Assembly: GCA_004552395.1 (NCBI GenBank)
Contig: SFOK01000012.1
Coordinates: 1 to 27,099 of the forward strand
Direction of reading: 5' to 3'
Source of the DNA: Bacteroidales bacterium
GTDB taxonomy: Bacteria > Bacteroidota > Bacteroidia > Bacteroidales > Muribaculaceae
DNA: 27,099 nt
The notes under the pieces: generated by a model
What the model saw: the letters and a program-made list of their open reading frames with translations, nothing else
Told to the model about the DNA's origin: nothing
Databases searched by the model: none
Program-made: the position numbers and the translations under genes
Part shown: positions 1-7,795 of the stretch, piece after piece
Layout of the letters: each line of letters starts with the position of its first letter
Position numbering within the stretch: the first letter of the stretch is position 1

Positions 1-639
1 CCACAGATGTCCGAAAAGCGATTGTGAGATATATCCCTTGTCGGCGTAAAGTTTGCCGAATACCCTGTCTGTCAGCGCGTCTATGACTGATACCTCACGG
101 TCATCGACGTTGGCACGGGTGAGGACGAAGTTCACAAGTTCTCCCTTTTCGTTGCATAAAAGATGTAGTTTGAAGCCGACGTACCATCCCATGGTACTTT
201 TTCCCTTGGTAGCGATGCCTTTAAAGACCTTCATGTTGAACTCACGTTTGTTGTGCACCACCGGGATGCAGGTGCTGTCCACGAAACTGATGCCCGTACA
301 TTTCCCGAAACAGGCAAGACGAAGGAACATTGTCAATGCCACGAAGCAACGCGGTATGATCTCGACAAAACGGTTGTACGAGAACCGCCGCGGAAACAGA
401 TGTTTCCATTGCCCGCACACACATGACAGATAATAATGCTTGAAATTGCGATAGGTGTTGAAGTGGAAACAAATCAGAATCGTGATGACCTCCGCATCGG
501 ACATCATGCGCTTTCTTCTGCGGCGTTTCGGAGCCTCGTGAGACGACGGAAGGGCGTTTTTTGCCATCTCTACTTCAAATTCATTGCAAAAATCGTCGGC
601 TATACAGAAAATTTCAGTAATTTTACTTTCGGTAATCAT
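1..639 (-). CDS. IS982-family transposase (DDE), C-terminus cut by the window edge
   Basis: An open frame runs from ATG at 639 to base 1 without a stop, giving the first 213 residues. The N-terminal part (about 1-95) looks like a helical DNA-binding region with a very basic stretch at residues 38-44. The RNase H-like catalytic core follows. It has Asp121 in GISFVDSTCIPV, the family block VFKGIATKGKSTMGWYVGFK at about 138-157, then NVDDRE at 177-182 and YADKGYIS at 198-205. These blocks are characteristic of IS982 transposases, common in Bacteroidales, which move the element by cut-and-paste type DDE chemistry. About 70-90 residues are probably missing. No frameshift or internal stop is visible, so the copy may be active. 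Assignment is by recognition of the motifs only. Confidence 0.85.
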   Translation of the reverse strand, partial: MITESKITEIFCIADDFCNEFEVEMAKNALPSSHEAPKRRRRKRMMSDAEVITILICFHFNTYRNFKHYYLSCVCGQWKHLFPRRFSYNRFVEIIPRCFVALTMFLRLACFGKCTGISFVDSTCIPVVHNKREFNMKVFKGIATKGKSTMGWYVGFKLHLLCNEKGELVNFVLTRANVDDREVSVIDALTDRVFGKLYADKGYISQSLFGHLW

Positions 640-694
640 GATACAGTATTTATTGTTTGGTACCTCTAAATTACTAAATATCAGTGATATTACC

Positions 695-728
695 AAAAGA
701 ATCGGCAACTTTTTCAAGCTGCCGATTC
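695..728 (-). terminator. Hairpin in the IS leader, possible read-in terminator
   Basis: GAATCGGCA at 699-707 pairs perfectly with TGCCGATTC at 720-728, and three further inner pairs (709-711 with 716-718) follow a mismatch. Read on the minus strand the stem is followed by four Ts (695-698). It lies 56 bp upstream of the transposase start, in the transposase direction. Many insertion sequences use such a structure to block transcription entering from neighbouring genes. This function is an inference. Confidence 0.4.
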
Positions 729-829
729 ATCATTCTTAAAGCCTTTCTTATCCCGAACTCGCGTTAAAAACTTTTTTCTCAGAAAAATTATTTTAGGGCA
801 AAAATTGAGATAAGCGTCAAAAGCCGGTA

Positions 830-1846
830 TCAGGCGGGAAGGAGTTGGCAGACTGTGAACAGTGCTATCGAGACCAGAAACAGGAAGCCGATGAAGATGT
901 TGCGCTTGGGTGCGGCTATGGAGGCTGTCCAGTAGCCGACCTGATAGCCGAGCATCATCAGGAAACCGAGGCAGTAGGCCTGCACATTGCGTATGTCTAT
1001 GAACATGAGCACGATAAGGCAGCATCCCACAAGGTTGAGCACCGCGAACATGGCGCGCGAGCGGGCCGACGTGGCGGCACGGCGGAGCGAGTTGAGCAGG
1101 AGCAGGAAGAGAAAGAACACAGCCCCTATGAGCAGCTCCAGATAGAACCAGTTGGCGCCGAGGCTTCCGGCCTCTATGTTGCTCTGCATGAAAGTGGATA
1201 TCTCGGGCACACGCAGGCTCTGCAGAGAGACCGCGCCGGTGGCGAGAACTATCCAGTAAGGCGCAGCGAGGCCCAAAAGCATGGCCACGAACTCCCCGAA
1301 ACGCATTGCCTTGCATATGATGGCGCTCACGAAGAATACCGGCACCAGATAAAGTGCCGCGAAATCGATCATGGATCCCCATGAGAGGAACGTGAAAAGC
1401 ACGAATATGCTCTCCGACGCGTTTCGGCGCCCGTAGACGGCGAAAAGTATGTTGGATGATAAAAGTATCAGCAGAGCTATCGCAACGCCCGTAGAGAGCC
1501 TGTAAACAGCCCAGGGGAGGCATGCCGTGCAGAATATGAAAACCGAAGCGTAGGAGAGGTTCTGCGAGGGGATGAAATTGAAGCGGCGCGTGAAGAGGAT
1601 CTGGTAGAGGGCGAGCAGTGTTATCAGGCCCAGATTGAGCCAGACCATCAGGCGGCCGGGCAGCAGCTGAAGGTCGGTGCCCGAGAAACAGAAACCGCCG
1701 GGCGCGTATGCTTTGGGCGGGGTGAATCCTTCGGGTGTGATGACGGTGATAAGAAACAGCGCCACGACAGCGAGAATGAGGCCTCCTTTGCCGGCAAGGG
1801 AGGGCCCGTGGTTGTATTCGGTCTGTGTAGAAGCGGATGCTGTCAT
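830..1846 (-). CDS. Unnamed multi-pass inner-membrane protein
   Basis: I do not recognise a named function. The 338-residue protein is very hydrophobic, with about ten predicted membrane segments, at roughly 24-39, 66-84, 98-114, 119-137, 144-175 (probably two), 185-206, 233-252, 265-285, 291-307 and 315-336. The N-terminal 20 residues are polar and no signal peptide is evident. It resembles the uncharacterised Bacteroidota integral membrane families often called DUF6427-like, but I cannot confirm that. No catalytic motif stands out. It starts 85 bp after the purD stop, with a GC-rich hairpin in between that could reduce read-through. The start at 1846 is an ATG with no competing upstream start. 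The IS element lies just downstream. Confidence 0.7.
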   Translation of the reverse strand: MTASASTQTEYNHGPSLAGKGGLILAVVALFLITVITPEGFTPPKAYAPGGFCFSGTDLQLLPGRLMVWLNLGLITLLALYQILFTRRFNFIPSQNLSYASVFIFCTACLPWAVYRLSTGVAIALLILLSSNILFAVYGRRNASESIFVLFTFLSWGSMIDFAALYLVPVFFVSAIICKAMRFGEFVAMLLGLAAPYWIVLATGAVSLQSLRVPEISTFMQSNIEAGSLGANWFYLELLIGAVFFLFLLLLNSLRRAATSARSRAMFAVLNLVGCCLIVLMFIDIRNVQAYCLGFLMMLGYQVGYWTASIAAPKRNIFIGFLFLVSIALFTVCQLLPA

Positions 1847-1888
1847 CTTCAGTAATCGGAGTGAGAGAGGTCTGTGTGATGTAATAAG

Positions 1889-1922
1889 CGCCGGCCGCCA
1901 GGCAATTTTCAGGCGGCCGGCG
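1889..1922 (-). terminator. GC-rich hairpin just after purD
   Basis: CGCCGGCCGCC (1889-1899) and GGCGGCCGGCG (1912-1922) form a perfect 11-bp stem with a 12-nt loop, starting 9 nt after the purD stop. On the minus strand the stem is followed by CTTATTAC, which is only weakly U-rich. It may be a partial terminator or an attenuator between purD and the downstream membrane gene, or a 3'-end stabilising stem. Confidence 0.45.
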
Positions 1923-1931
1923 TCGGGGAAA

Positions 1932-3233
1932 TCAGTCTTTGGGGAGGAGGGCTATCAGGTCGGAACCTATGTCGCTGCGGTGATAAGCGCCCTCGAAGGT
2001 TATCTTGTCGGCTCCGCGGCGCGCTGCGGCCACAGCTGCGGGTATATCGTCGCCGTAAGCCGTGACTGCGAGCACACGGCCGCCCGAGGTGAGTGTCATC
2101 CCGTCGGGGCCCTCTTTCGTGCCGGCATGGAATACTATCGTGCCGTCATCGGAGGCTACATCCTCGAGACCCGAGATAGCCTTCCCTTTCTCGTAGCTGC
2201 CGGGATAACCGCCTGAAACGAGCACCACGGAGGCCACGGCCCTGCGGTCGGCGGTCATAGGCTTGAGGTTGAGAGTGCCTTCGGCCACACCCTCGAAGAG
2301 CTCCAGAATGTCGGCGCCTATGCGGGGCATCACGGACTGAGTCTCCGGGTCACCCATGCGCACATTGTATTCGATCACATAGGGTTCGCCACCCTTGTTC
2401 ATCAGGCCGAGGAAGATGAAGCCCTTGTAGGTCAGATTCTCGCGGCGAAGACCGGCGAGTGTGGGCTCCACAATCCGCGAGCGCACCTTTTCCATGAATT
2501 CTTCGTCGGCGAAAGGAACGGGCGATACGGATCCCATGCCGCCGGTATTGGGGCCTGTGTCGCCGTCGCCGATACGTTTATAGTCCTTGGCCACGGGGAG
2601 TATCTTGTAATGTTCGCCGTCGGTGAGCACGAACACAGAGCACTCTAAACCCGAGAGGTATTCCTCTATGACTACGGTGGCCGATGCATTGCCAAACATA
2701 CCGCCGAGCATTTCCGAGAGGGTATCCTTGGCATCAGCCAGCGAGTCGAGTATGATCACACCCTTGCCGGCGGCGAGACCGTCGGCCTTGAGCACGTATG
2801 GAGGCTGCAGAGCTTCCAGGAAATGGAGCCCTTCGTCGAGCGTATCCTCAGTGACGCTCATGAAGCGGGCGGTGGGTATGACGTTGCGGGCCATGAACTC
2901 CTTGGCGAACTCCTTGCTCCCTTCGAGACGGGCGGCGGCTTTCGAGGGGCCTATCACCTTCACTGCGGGCATCTCCTGAGCGAAATAATCGTAGATACCA
3001 TCCACGAGCGGCTGCTCCGGACCGACCACAATCATGTCGATACAGCGGGCCTCGACCTCGGCCTTCACTGCTTCGAAGTCGGTGGGTGCCACAGGTATAT
3101 TCCATTGAGCGGTACCGGCATTGCCGGGCGCCACATAGAGATTGCCGAGACGGGCGCTTTGGGCTATTTTCCAGGCGAGGGCGCTTTCGCGGCCGCCGCT
3201 TCCGAGGAGGAGAATATTCAGTTTCTCTTTCAT
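1932..3233 (-). CDS. purD: Phosphoribosylamine-glycine ligase (GAR synthetase)
   Basis: PurD joins glycine to 5-phosphoribosylamine using ATP to make glycinamide ribonucleotide, the second step of de novo purine synthesis in the cytosol. The 433-residue length matches the family (about 420-430). The N-terminal domain opens with NILLLGSGGRESALAWKI (residues 6-23), the PurD nucleotide-fold signature. The ATP-grasp domain contains VLKADGLAAGKGV and later GGMGSVSPVPF and the RMGDPETQ block. I chose ATG at 3233. A longer frame reaches a TTG at 3293 but adds 20 residues unlike PurD and overlaps the upstream stop. The gene lies 56 bp downstream of the rRNA methyltransferase gene, whose gap contains a 6-bp hairpin (3250-3281). 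No other purine genes are nearby, so this is a lone purD at the tail of the division cluster. Confidence 0.96.
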   Translation of the reverse strand: MKEKLNILLLGSGGRESALAWKIAQSARLGNLYVAPGNAGTAQWNIPVAPTDFEAVKAEVEARCIDMIVVGPEQPLVDGIYDYFAQEMPAVKVIGPSKAAARLEGSKEFAKEFMARNVIPTARFMSVTEDTLDEGLHFLEALQPPYVLKADGLAAGKGVIILDSLADAKDTLSEMLGGMFGNASATVVIEEYLSGLECSVFVLTDGEHYKILPVAKDYKRIGDGDTGPNTGGMGSVSPVPFADEEFMEKVRSRIVEPTLAGLRRENLTYKGFIFLGLMNKGGEPYVIEYNVRMGDPETQSVMPRIGADILELFEGVAEGTLNLKPMTADRRAVASVVLVSGGYPGSYEKGKAISGLEDVASDDGTIVFHAGTKEGPDGMTLTSGGRVLAVTAYGDDIPAAVAAARRGADKITFEGAYHRSDIGSDLIALLPKD

Positions 3234-3289
3234 GTTGTCAATATTCTGATGCGGAGGGCGCCTGAGAGAAAGCGGTCCGCAGATTTGAA

Positions 3290-4855
3290 TCAATCTTTAT
3301 TTTTAGAAGCCTTCGGACCGTTCTTGCGCGGGCGGAAGGATGTGTTGCGGAGCACCGTCTTATCGGCCGATATGGTGGGCTTTTTGCCGAGATTACCGAA
3401 GCCTATGCCGTCGCGGCGCTCGCGGCCTTCGCGCGGCTTGCGCGGACGGTCCGAATCTTCGCTGCGGTCAAAGCGCGGCTTGCGCTCTCCGTCGCGGTCG
3501 AAACGCGGCTTGCGGTCCCCTTTGCGATCGCTTTTCCGGTCGCTTTTCCGGTCGCTTTTCCGGTCGCCGAATTTGCGCGACTCGCGGTTCCACTCCTCGT
3601 CGGTCATGCGGCGTACTTTGGGTCGGCTCTCGCGGTTGAACTCCTTGTTGGAGACGCTGCCCCCCTGTTCCTTGAAGCCTGCGTAGGAGCCCTGGAAGAG
3701 CACATATTCGCGGAGCTCACATTCGAGGGCGCCGTTGAGGATCGGGAACTTGACCGAGGGTTTAAGACCTATCTCGCGGAAATTCTCCTCGCGGTAGCCG
3801 AGGATCCAGGCGTGATAACCGGCGAAATAGTTCTTGAGAGTGCTCCCTATGGAGCGGTAGAGGCCGTCGAGGTCGGCGGGCTTGATGCGCTCGCCGTAAG
3901 GGGGATTGGTGACTATGATACCCTCCAGCGGGGGCTCGGTCCAGTCCTCGAAAGGTTTGCACTCTATGTCGACCCACTCTCCTACTCCGGCCGCTTTCAC
4001 ATTGGCGCGGGCGGCCTCCACAGCCGCGCGGGCTATGTCGCCGCCGTAGATGCGGCACTTGGGGTCGCGCTCCTCGGAGTCGTCGTTGTAGAGGCTCTCA
4101 AAGAGATCGCGGTCGAAGTCGGGCCAGGTCTCGAAGGCGTAGTGCTGGCGGAACACACCGGGCATCACGTTGCCTGCTATGAGGGCCGCCTCGATAAGGA
4201 AGGTGCCGCTTCCGCACATGGGGTCCACGAAGTCGCAGTCGCCGCGCCATCCGGTCTTGAGTATTATGCCGGCGGCAAGCACCTCGTTGATGGGCGCTTC
4301 GGTTTGCGCCACACGGTAGCCGCGCTTGTTGAGCGGCTCGCCGCTGGAGTCGAGCGAGATGGTGATCCGGTCGTCGGATATATGTACATTGAGCTGCACG
4401 TCGGCGCCTGTGAGGCGTATCGACGGTCGCTCATGGTATTTGTCGTTGAAATAGTCCACTATGCCGTCCTTGACGCGGTAGGTCACGAACTTGGAGTGAG
4501 TGAACTCGGCTGAGTTGACCGTGGAGTCGATCGAGAAGGTCTTCGTAGGATCCAGATAGCGGTCCCAGTCGAAGTCGCGCACGAAATCGTAGAGCTCGTC
4601 GGGATCGGCGGCACGGAATTTGGCTATGGGCTTGAGGATGCGCAGAGCTGTGCGGCAGCTGAGATTGGCTTTGTAGAGGAGCTCCAGGTCGCCCGTGAAG
4701 GAGACCATGCGGCGCCCCACTTCCACATCGGAAGCGCCGAGATCTATTAGCTCTTCGCGAAGCACATCTTCGAGGCCCTGGAAGGTCTTGGCCACCATTT
4801 CGAATCTCTTGCCGGAGTGCTGCACTCCGCTCTCGCTGTTTTCGGCCGGTTGCAT
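3290..4855 (-). CDS. THUMP-domain class I 23S rRNA guanine-N2 methyltransferase (RlmL/YpsC type) with a basic repetitive tail
   Basis: The protein is a SAM-dependent RNA methyltransferase of the UPF0020/RlmL N-terminal type. That family modifies a guanine at N2 in 23S rRNA (G2445 for E. coli RlmL). The N-terminal ferredoxin-like and THUMP regions span about 17-165. The Rossmann methyltransferase domain follows, with motif DPMCGSGT at 211-218 and catalytic NPPYG at 317-321. Unlike E. coli RlmKL there is no second (RlmK) methyltransferase domain. Residues from about 395 to 521 form a low-complexity tail rich in Arg, Lys, Asp and Gly, including DRKS/DRKG/DRKP repeats at 431-449 and a repeated KPRFDR. 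It is probably disordered and RNA-binding. The gene starts 46 bp after ftsZ with no clear terminator, so co-transcription with the dcw cluster is likely. The exact start within the first 20 residues is uncertain. Confidence 0.9.
   Translation of the reverse strand: MQPAENSESGVQHSGKRFEMVAKTFQGLEDVLREELIDLGASDVEVGRRMVSFTGDLELLYKANLSCRTALRILKPIAKFRAADPDELYDFVRDFDWDRYLDPTKTFSIDSTVNSAEFTHSKFVTYRVKDGIVDYFNDKYHERPSIRLTGADVQLNVHISDDRITISLDSSGEPLNKRGYRVAQTEAPINEVLAAGIILKTGWRGDCDFVDPMCGSGTFLIEAALIAGNVMPGVFRQHYAFETWPDFDRDLFESLYNDDSEERDPKCRIYGGDIARAAVEAARANVKAAGVGEWVDIECKPFEDWTEPPLEGIIVTNPPYGERIKPADLDGLYRSIGSTLKNYFAGYHAWILGYREENFREIGLKPSVKFPILNGALECELREYVLFQGSYAGFKEQGGSVSNKEFNRESRPKVRRMTDEEWNRESRKFGDRKSDRKSDRKSDRKGDRKPRFDRDGERKPRFDRSEDSDRPRKPREGRERRDGIGFGNLGKKPTISADKTVLRNTSFRPRKNGPKASKNKD
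3529..3564. repeat. Three perfect 12-bp tandem repeats inside the methyltransferase gene
   Basis: The unit CGCTTTTCCGGT occurs at 3529-3540, 3541-3552 and 3553-3564 without mismatches. Its in-frame translation on the minus strand gives the DRKS tetrapeptide repeat. More degenerate copies flank it. The repeat number could vary by slippage without shifting the frame, because the unit is a multiple of three. Confidence 0.9.
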
Positions 4856-4868
4856 AAGTGTCAGGTAA

Positions 4869-4898
4869 ATTGTATGAATGGGATATTGTATGAGTGGG
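4869..4898. repeat. Short tandem repeat in the gap after ftsZ
   Basis: ATTGTATGAATGGG at 4869-4882 and ATTGTATGAGTGGG at 4885-4898 differ at one base and have a 16-bp period. They fill most of the 46-bp gap between the ftsZ stop (4902) and the methyltransferase start (4855). The function is unknown. Confidence 0.75.
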
Positions 4899-4901
4899 GA
4901 A

Positions 4902-6341
4902 TTAGAAAACTATTTTGGGAGCCGAAGGATCGGCCGGTTTCTGGGCCGGAGCCGCTGCCGAGGGCGGGGCTGAGGCTGCGGTTCCGGCGGTTGCGGCCTG
5001 AGGTTTCTCCATGCCGTAGGAACGGATATCCTCCTTCTGCTTGTTGGTGCGGTTATAGGCCGGGATGCGCTCGAAAGCGTAGATGGCGTCGTCGTTGTCG
5101 AACTGAGCCGGAGCGAGGACCACATATTTGGCGCGGGCCATCTCCTGGTTGTGGTCCTTGAGCTTACCTTTGCCATAGGCTTGCTCTATGGTGCGGTTTA
5201 TGGCGCCTTCGGTGATCTGCTGGCCTACGGCCGCGGCCTCCTCCATGTCGACCGGTTCGCCGGGTTCGGCTGCGGCACCGGAGGGAGAAGCCACAGGGTC
5301 CTCCCCTTTCCGGCTGAAGTCGATCACACTGCCGCTCTTATTGTCGATGTCGAAGCCCGAAGCCAGAATGGTGATCTTCACCTCCTCGCCGAGCGACTCG
5401 TCGAAGCAGGCGCCCCATTTTATGCCTATGTTGGGCGAAAGGTTGGCGCTGAACTGAGTGATCTCGTCCATCTCCTGCATGGTCACCACATTCTTGGCAT
5501 TGGGGTTGAGATAGAGATAGAAGAGCAGACGCTTCGAAGTGCTTATGTCGCTGTTGCGGAGCAGCGGCGAGTTGAGCGCGTCCTCGATAGCCTTGGTGAC
5601 GCGGTGCTCTCCCTCGCCTGTGCCGGTGGATATCACGGCCGTCTTGGAGTCCTTGAGGGTGGTGTGCACGTCGCGGAAGTCGGCGTTGATGTAGCCGCGC
5701 GTGTGGATCATGTTGGCTATGGAACGGGTTGCGTTGGCGAGTGTGTCGTCGGCCTTCTTCATGGCGTTGATCATGTTCAGGTCGGGATATATCTCGTTGA
5801 GGCGCTCATTGTTGATTATCAGCAGAGTATCCACATGCTTGCGCATCTCCTCGGCGCCCTCGAGAGCCTTGACGATCTTCTTGGTGCCCTCGAAGAAGAA
5901 CGGTATGGTGACTATGCCCACGGTGAGCAGGCCGGCGTCTTTGGCAATCTGGGCAATGACGGGAGCGGCACCTGTGCCGGTGCCTCCGCCCATACCGGCG
6001 GTTACAAAGACCATGCGGGTGTCGTCGTTGAGCATGGCGCGGATATCGTCGGCACTCTCCTCGCCCGCCTGACGGCCCACAGCTGCGTCGTCGCCGGCGC
6101 CGAGGCCTTTGGTGGTGGTGGGCCCGAGTAGAATCTTGTCGGGAATCTGGAGGCCGCGCAGTGAGTGGCCGTCGGTGTTGCAGGCCAGGAAGGTGACCCT
6201 CTGGATCCCCTGTTTGTAGAGATAGTCGGCGGCATTTGTTCCGCCGCCTCCTACGCCAATGACCTTGATGTTGGAGGCTTCGGAAGTATCGGCCGATGAG
6301 TCGAAATGGGAAGTGTCGGCTATGTTGTTGAGATCGTCCAT
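4902..6341 (-). CDS. ftsZ: Cell division GTPase FtsZ
   Basis: FtsZ is the tubulin-like GTPase that polymerises at midcell and organises the divisome. The GTPase domain begins near residue 24 (NIKVIGVGGGGTNA) and carries the tubulin signature GMGGGTGTGAA at 116-126. The T7 synergy loop NADFRD lies at 219-224, with Asp221 and Asp224 in the positions that complete the neighbouring GTP site. The conserved globular core ends near 345, followed by a variable linker. A conserved C-terminal-peptide-like motif RIPAYNR is found at 425-431, but it is followed by about 48 more residues, an Ala/Pro-rich stretch ending in APKIVF. The peptide therefore does not sit at the extreme end as it does in many FtsZ proteins. 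The 479-residue length is long compared with about 383 in E. coli but not unusual for Bacteroidota. The gene follows ftsA by 33 bp. Confidence 0.98.
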   Translation of the reverse strand: MDDLNNIADTSHFDSSADTSEASNIKVIGVGGGGTNAADYLYKQGIQRVTFLACNTDGHSLRGLQIPDKILLGPTTTKGLGAGDDAAVGRQAGEESADDIRAMLNDDTRMVFVTAGMGGGTGTGAAPVIAQIAKDAGLLTVGIVTIPFFFEGTKKIVKALEGAEEMRKHVDTLLIINNERLNEIYPDLNMINAMKKADDTLANATRSIANMIHTRGYINADFRDVHTTLKDSKTAVISTGTGEGEHRVTKAIEDALNSPLLRNSDISTSKRLLFYLYLNPNAKNVVTMQEMDEITQFSANLSPNIGIKWGACFDESLGEEVKITILASGFDIDNKSGSVIDFSRKGEDPVASPSGAAAEPGEPVDMEEAAAVGQQITEGAINRTIEQAYGKGKLKDHNQEMARAKYVVLAPAQFDNDDAIYAFERIPAYNRTNKQKEDIRSYGMEKPQAATAGTAASAPPSAAAPAQKPADPSAPKIVF

Positions 6342-6374
6342 TGTTTTGGCTTTTGTGGAAGGAGAAAGAGAGAA

Positions 6375-7730
6375 TTATTCGATTTCGGTATCGTCGTCGT
6401 CATCGTCGGAGGGGGCGAAGATTCCGGTGATTTTTCTGCCTAAACGGCCTATTCCACCGAAAATCTTGCCGGGCTTACGGTGCGGGCGGACAGTCTCGTC
6501 GACACCGCGGCGCTCGGTTTCGGTCTCGGTGTAGACGGGAATCTCGCCGGTGACGGGTATCTCGTCGCGTACGGGAATCTCGACACACTCCGGAGCCTGC
6601 GGGGCGAGTCCGGCGCGGAGTATCGCCACAAGCTGCAGAGTCTCGTAGGTGGGCGCCTTGGCATCCTCCATGTTGACATCGGCCGGGAGCGAGGCGCGGC
6701 GTACCGGGAGACCGCTCTGGTTCTTGAGCAGCTCCGGCATACGGTTGAGGTTGAATCCGGCTCCGGTCATCACAATGCCGCCCGGGAGCTCCTTGTCGGT
6801 GATACCGGCGTAGGAGATCTGCTGTATGATGTTGGCCACAATCTCCTCGGCGCGGGCCGAGACGAGGTTGGCCACATCGGAGAGCTTTATGCCGGAGAGG
6901 TTGAGTGTGGAGGGGTTCTCGCTCTGTATGGCTGAGCCCGAGGTGGTCTTTATCTCCTCGGCGCGCTCCTCGAGCAGCGAGAGCGACGTGATGTCGGATG
7001 TGATATTGCGGGAACCCATGGGGAGTACAGCCAGATATATCAGATTATCAGCCTTATAGATGGAGACTGTGGTGGTCTCGGCGCCGAGGTCCACGAGCAT
7101 GCAGCCCAGACGCTTCTCCTCGGAGGAGAGAACCATGTCGGCCACAGCCATAGGGGTCACGACCATGGCGGCGAGATTGAGGCCTGCCTTGTCGCGTACC
7201 ACACGGTGGATATGCTTGCGCAGTATCGGGCGGCAGACTATCAGGTTGTAGTCGGCCGCGAGGCTGTTGCCGAACATACCCACCGGGTTGCGGGTCTCCG
7301 TCTTGTCTATGACGAAAAGGCGCGGCTGGGCGTCGACCACTTCGAGCGAGGAGTCTACCGGATAAGAGCGGGCCTCGTCGCGCAGCGAGGTCAGTATCTC
7401 CGAGGTGATCTCCGTATCCTCGGGCAGAGCGCGGCGCAGTGTGATCTTCTCGTTGCGGAGCGAGCGGCCGCCCAGACCCACATAGACGGATTTGATCCGA
7501 TATTGGGGGCTTGAGCCGAGCGCCCTCTCGAGCCTGGTGACGATGCGGGCCACTCGTGCGCCCACCTCCTCGACATTCTGTATCATGCCGTGGCGCACAC
7601 ACTCAGTGGTGTGTTCGGTCTCCACGGCCAGCACATCGAGCATCCCGGTGTCGGTATGCACGCGTCCGACGGCGCCAGAAATCCGGGAGCTGCCTATCTC
7701 GATGGCCGCTATATATTTCTCAGAGTTCAT
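6375..7730 (-). CDS. ftsA: Cell division protein FtsA (actin-like FtsZ membrane anchor)
   Basis: FtsA is an actin-fold ATPase that ties FtsZ to the inner membrane and helps activate septal wall synthesis. The nucleotide-binding pieces are visible: AAIEIGSSRISGAVG at 8-22 (phosphate 1), MLVDLGAETTTVSIY at 211-225 (phosphate 2) and GGIVMTGAGFNL at 317-328 (adenosine). After the core there is a short repeat of EIPV units (384-399). A basic amphipathic segment, KIFGGIGRLGRKITGIF at 422-438, is the likely membrane-targeting helix. It is followed by an unusual acidic end with six consecutive Asp residues (442-447). The length of 451 residues is typical for the phylum. The gene lies 88 bp downstream of ftsQ, in a gap with tandem repeats, and 33 bp upstream of ftsZ. 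Confidence 0.96.
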   Translation of the reverse strand: MNSEKYIAAIEIGSSRISGAVGRVHTDTGMLDVLAVETEHTTECVRHGMIQNVEEVGARVARIVTRLERALGSSPQYRIKSVYVGLGGRSLRNEKITLRRALPEDTEITSEILTSLRDEARSYPVDSSLEVVDAQPRLFVIDKTETRNPVGMFGNSLAADYNLIVCRPILRKHIHRVVRDKAGLNLAAMVVTPMAVADMVLSSEEKRLGCMLVDLGAETTTVSIYKADNLIYLAVLPMGSRNITSDITSLSLLEERAEEIKTTSGSAIQSENPSTLNLSGIKLSDVANLVSARAEEIVANIIQQISYAGITDKELPGGIVMTGAGFNLNRMPELLKNQSGLPVRRASLPADVNMEDAKAPTYETLQLVAILRAGLAPQAPECVEIPVRDEIPVTGEIPVYTETETERRGVDETVRPHRKPGKIFGGIGRLGRKITGIFAPSDDDDDDTEIE

Positions 7731-7747
7731 TTGTTTTCGACTATATG

Positions 7748-7795
7748 TTGGTGTAGTGGTGAAATTCTATCTTGGTGTCGTGGTGAAATTCTATC
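7748..7795. repeat. 24-bp tandem direct repeat in the ftsQ-ftsA gap
   Basis: Two adjacent 24-bp copies (7748-7771 and 7772-7795) differ at a single base (7755 A versus 7779 C). Each ends in GTGGTGAAATTCTATC. A shortened third copy follows at about 7796-7816, containing TTGGTTAA and GTGAAATTC. The repeats occupy more than half of the 88-bp gap immediately upstream of ftsA on the minus strand. They could bind a regulator or alter the leader structure, or they may be a neutral duplication. Confidence 0.88.

Larger units (their letters stand above)
1..770 (-). mobile_element. IS982-family insertion sequence, partial at the window edge
   Basis: The segment contains most of an IS982-type transposase plus its upstream leader. 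It is visibly more AT-rich than the neighbouring purD block, as expected for acquired DNA. The upstream end of the element probably lies near 745-770, where TTATCCCGAACTCGCGTTAA could be part of the terminal inverted repeat. The other end is outside the window, so neither the inverted repeats nor a target duplication can be confirmed. The element sits about 60 bp beyond the stop codon of the membrane-protein gene at 830, so it does not appear to break a coding sequence on this side. Confidence 0.72.

Noticed and set aside
3235..3244. Shared TTGTCAATAT before purD (3235-3244) and before murE (17205-17214) as a common regulatory site
   Set aside because: Only two ten-base matches in AT-rich leaders. 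Chance agreement is likely without further copies.
3234..3293. Longer purD with a TTG start at 3293
   Set aside because: The 20 extra residues are unlike PurD N-termini, overlap the upstream stop codon and need a rarer start. MKEKLNILLLGSGGRE at 3233 fits the family.
5826..5837. A TATCCACA near 5830 as another DnaA box
   Set aside because: It is an isolated match inside the conserved coding sequence of ftsZ with no neighbouring boxes.
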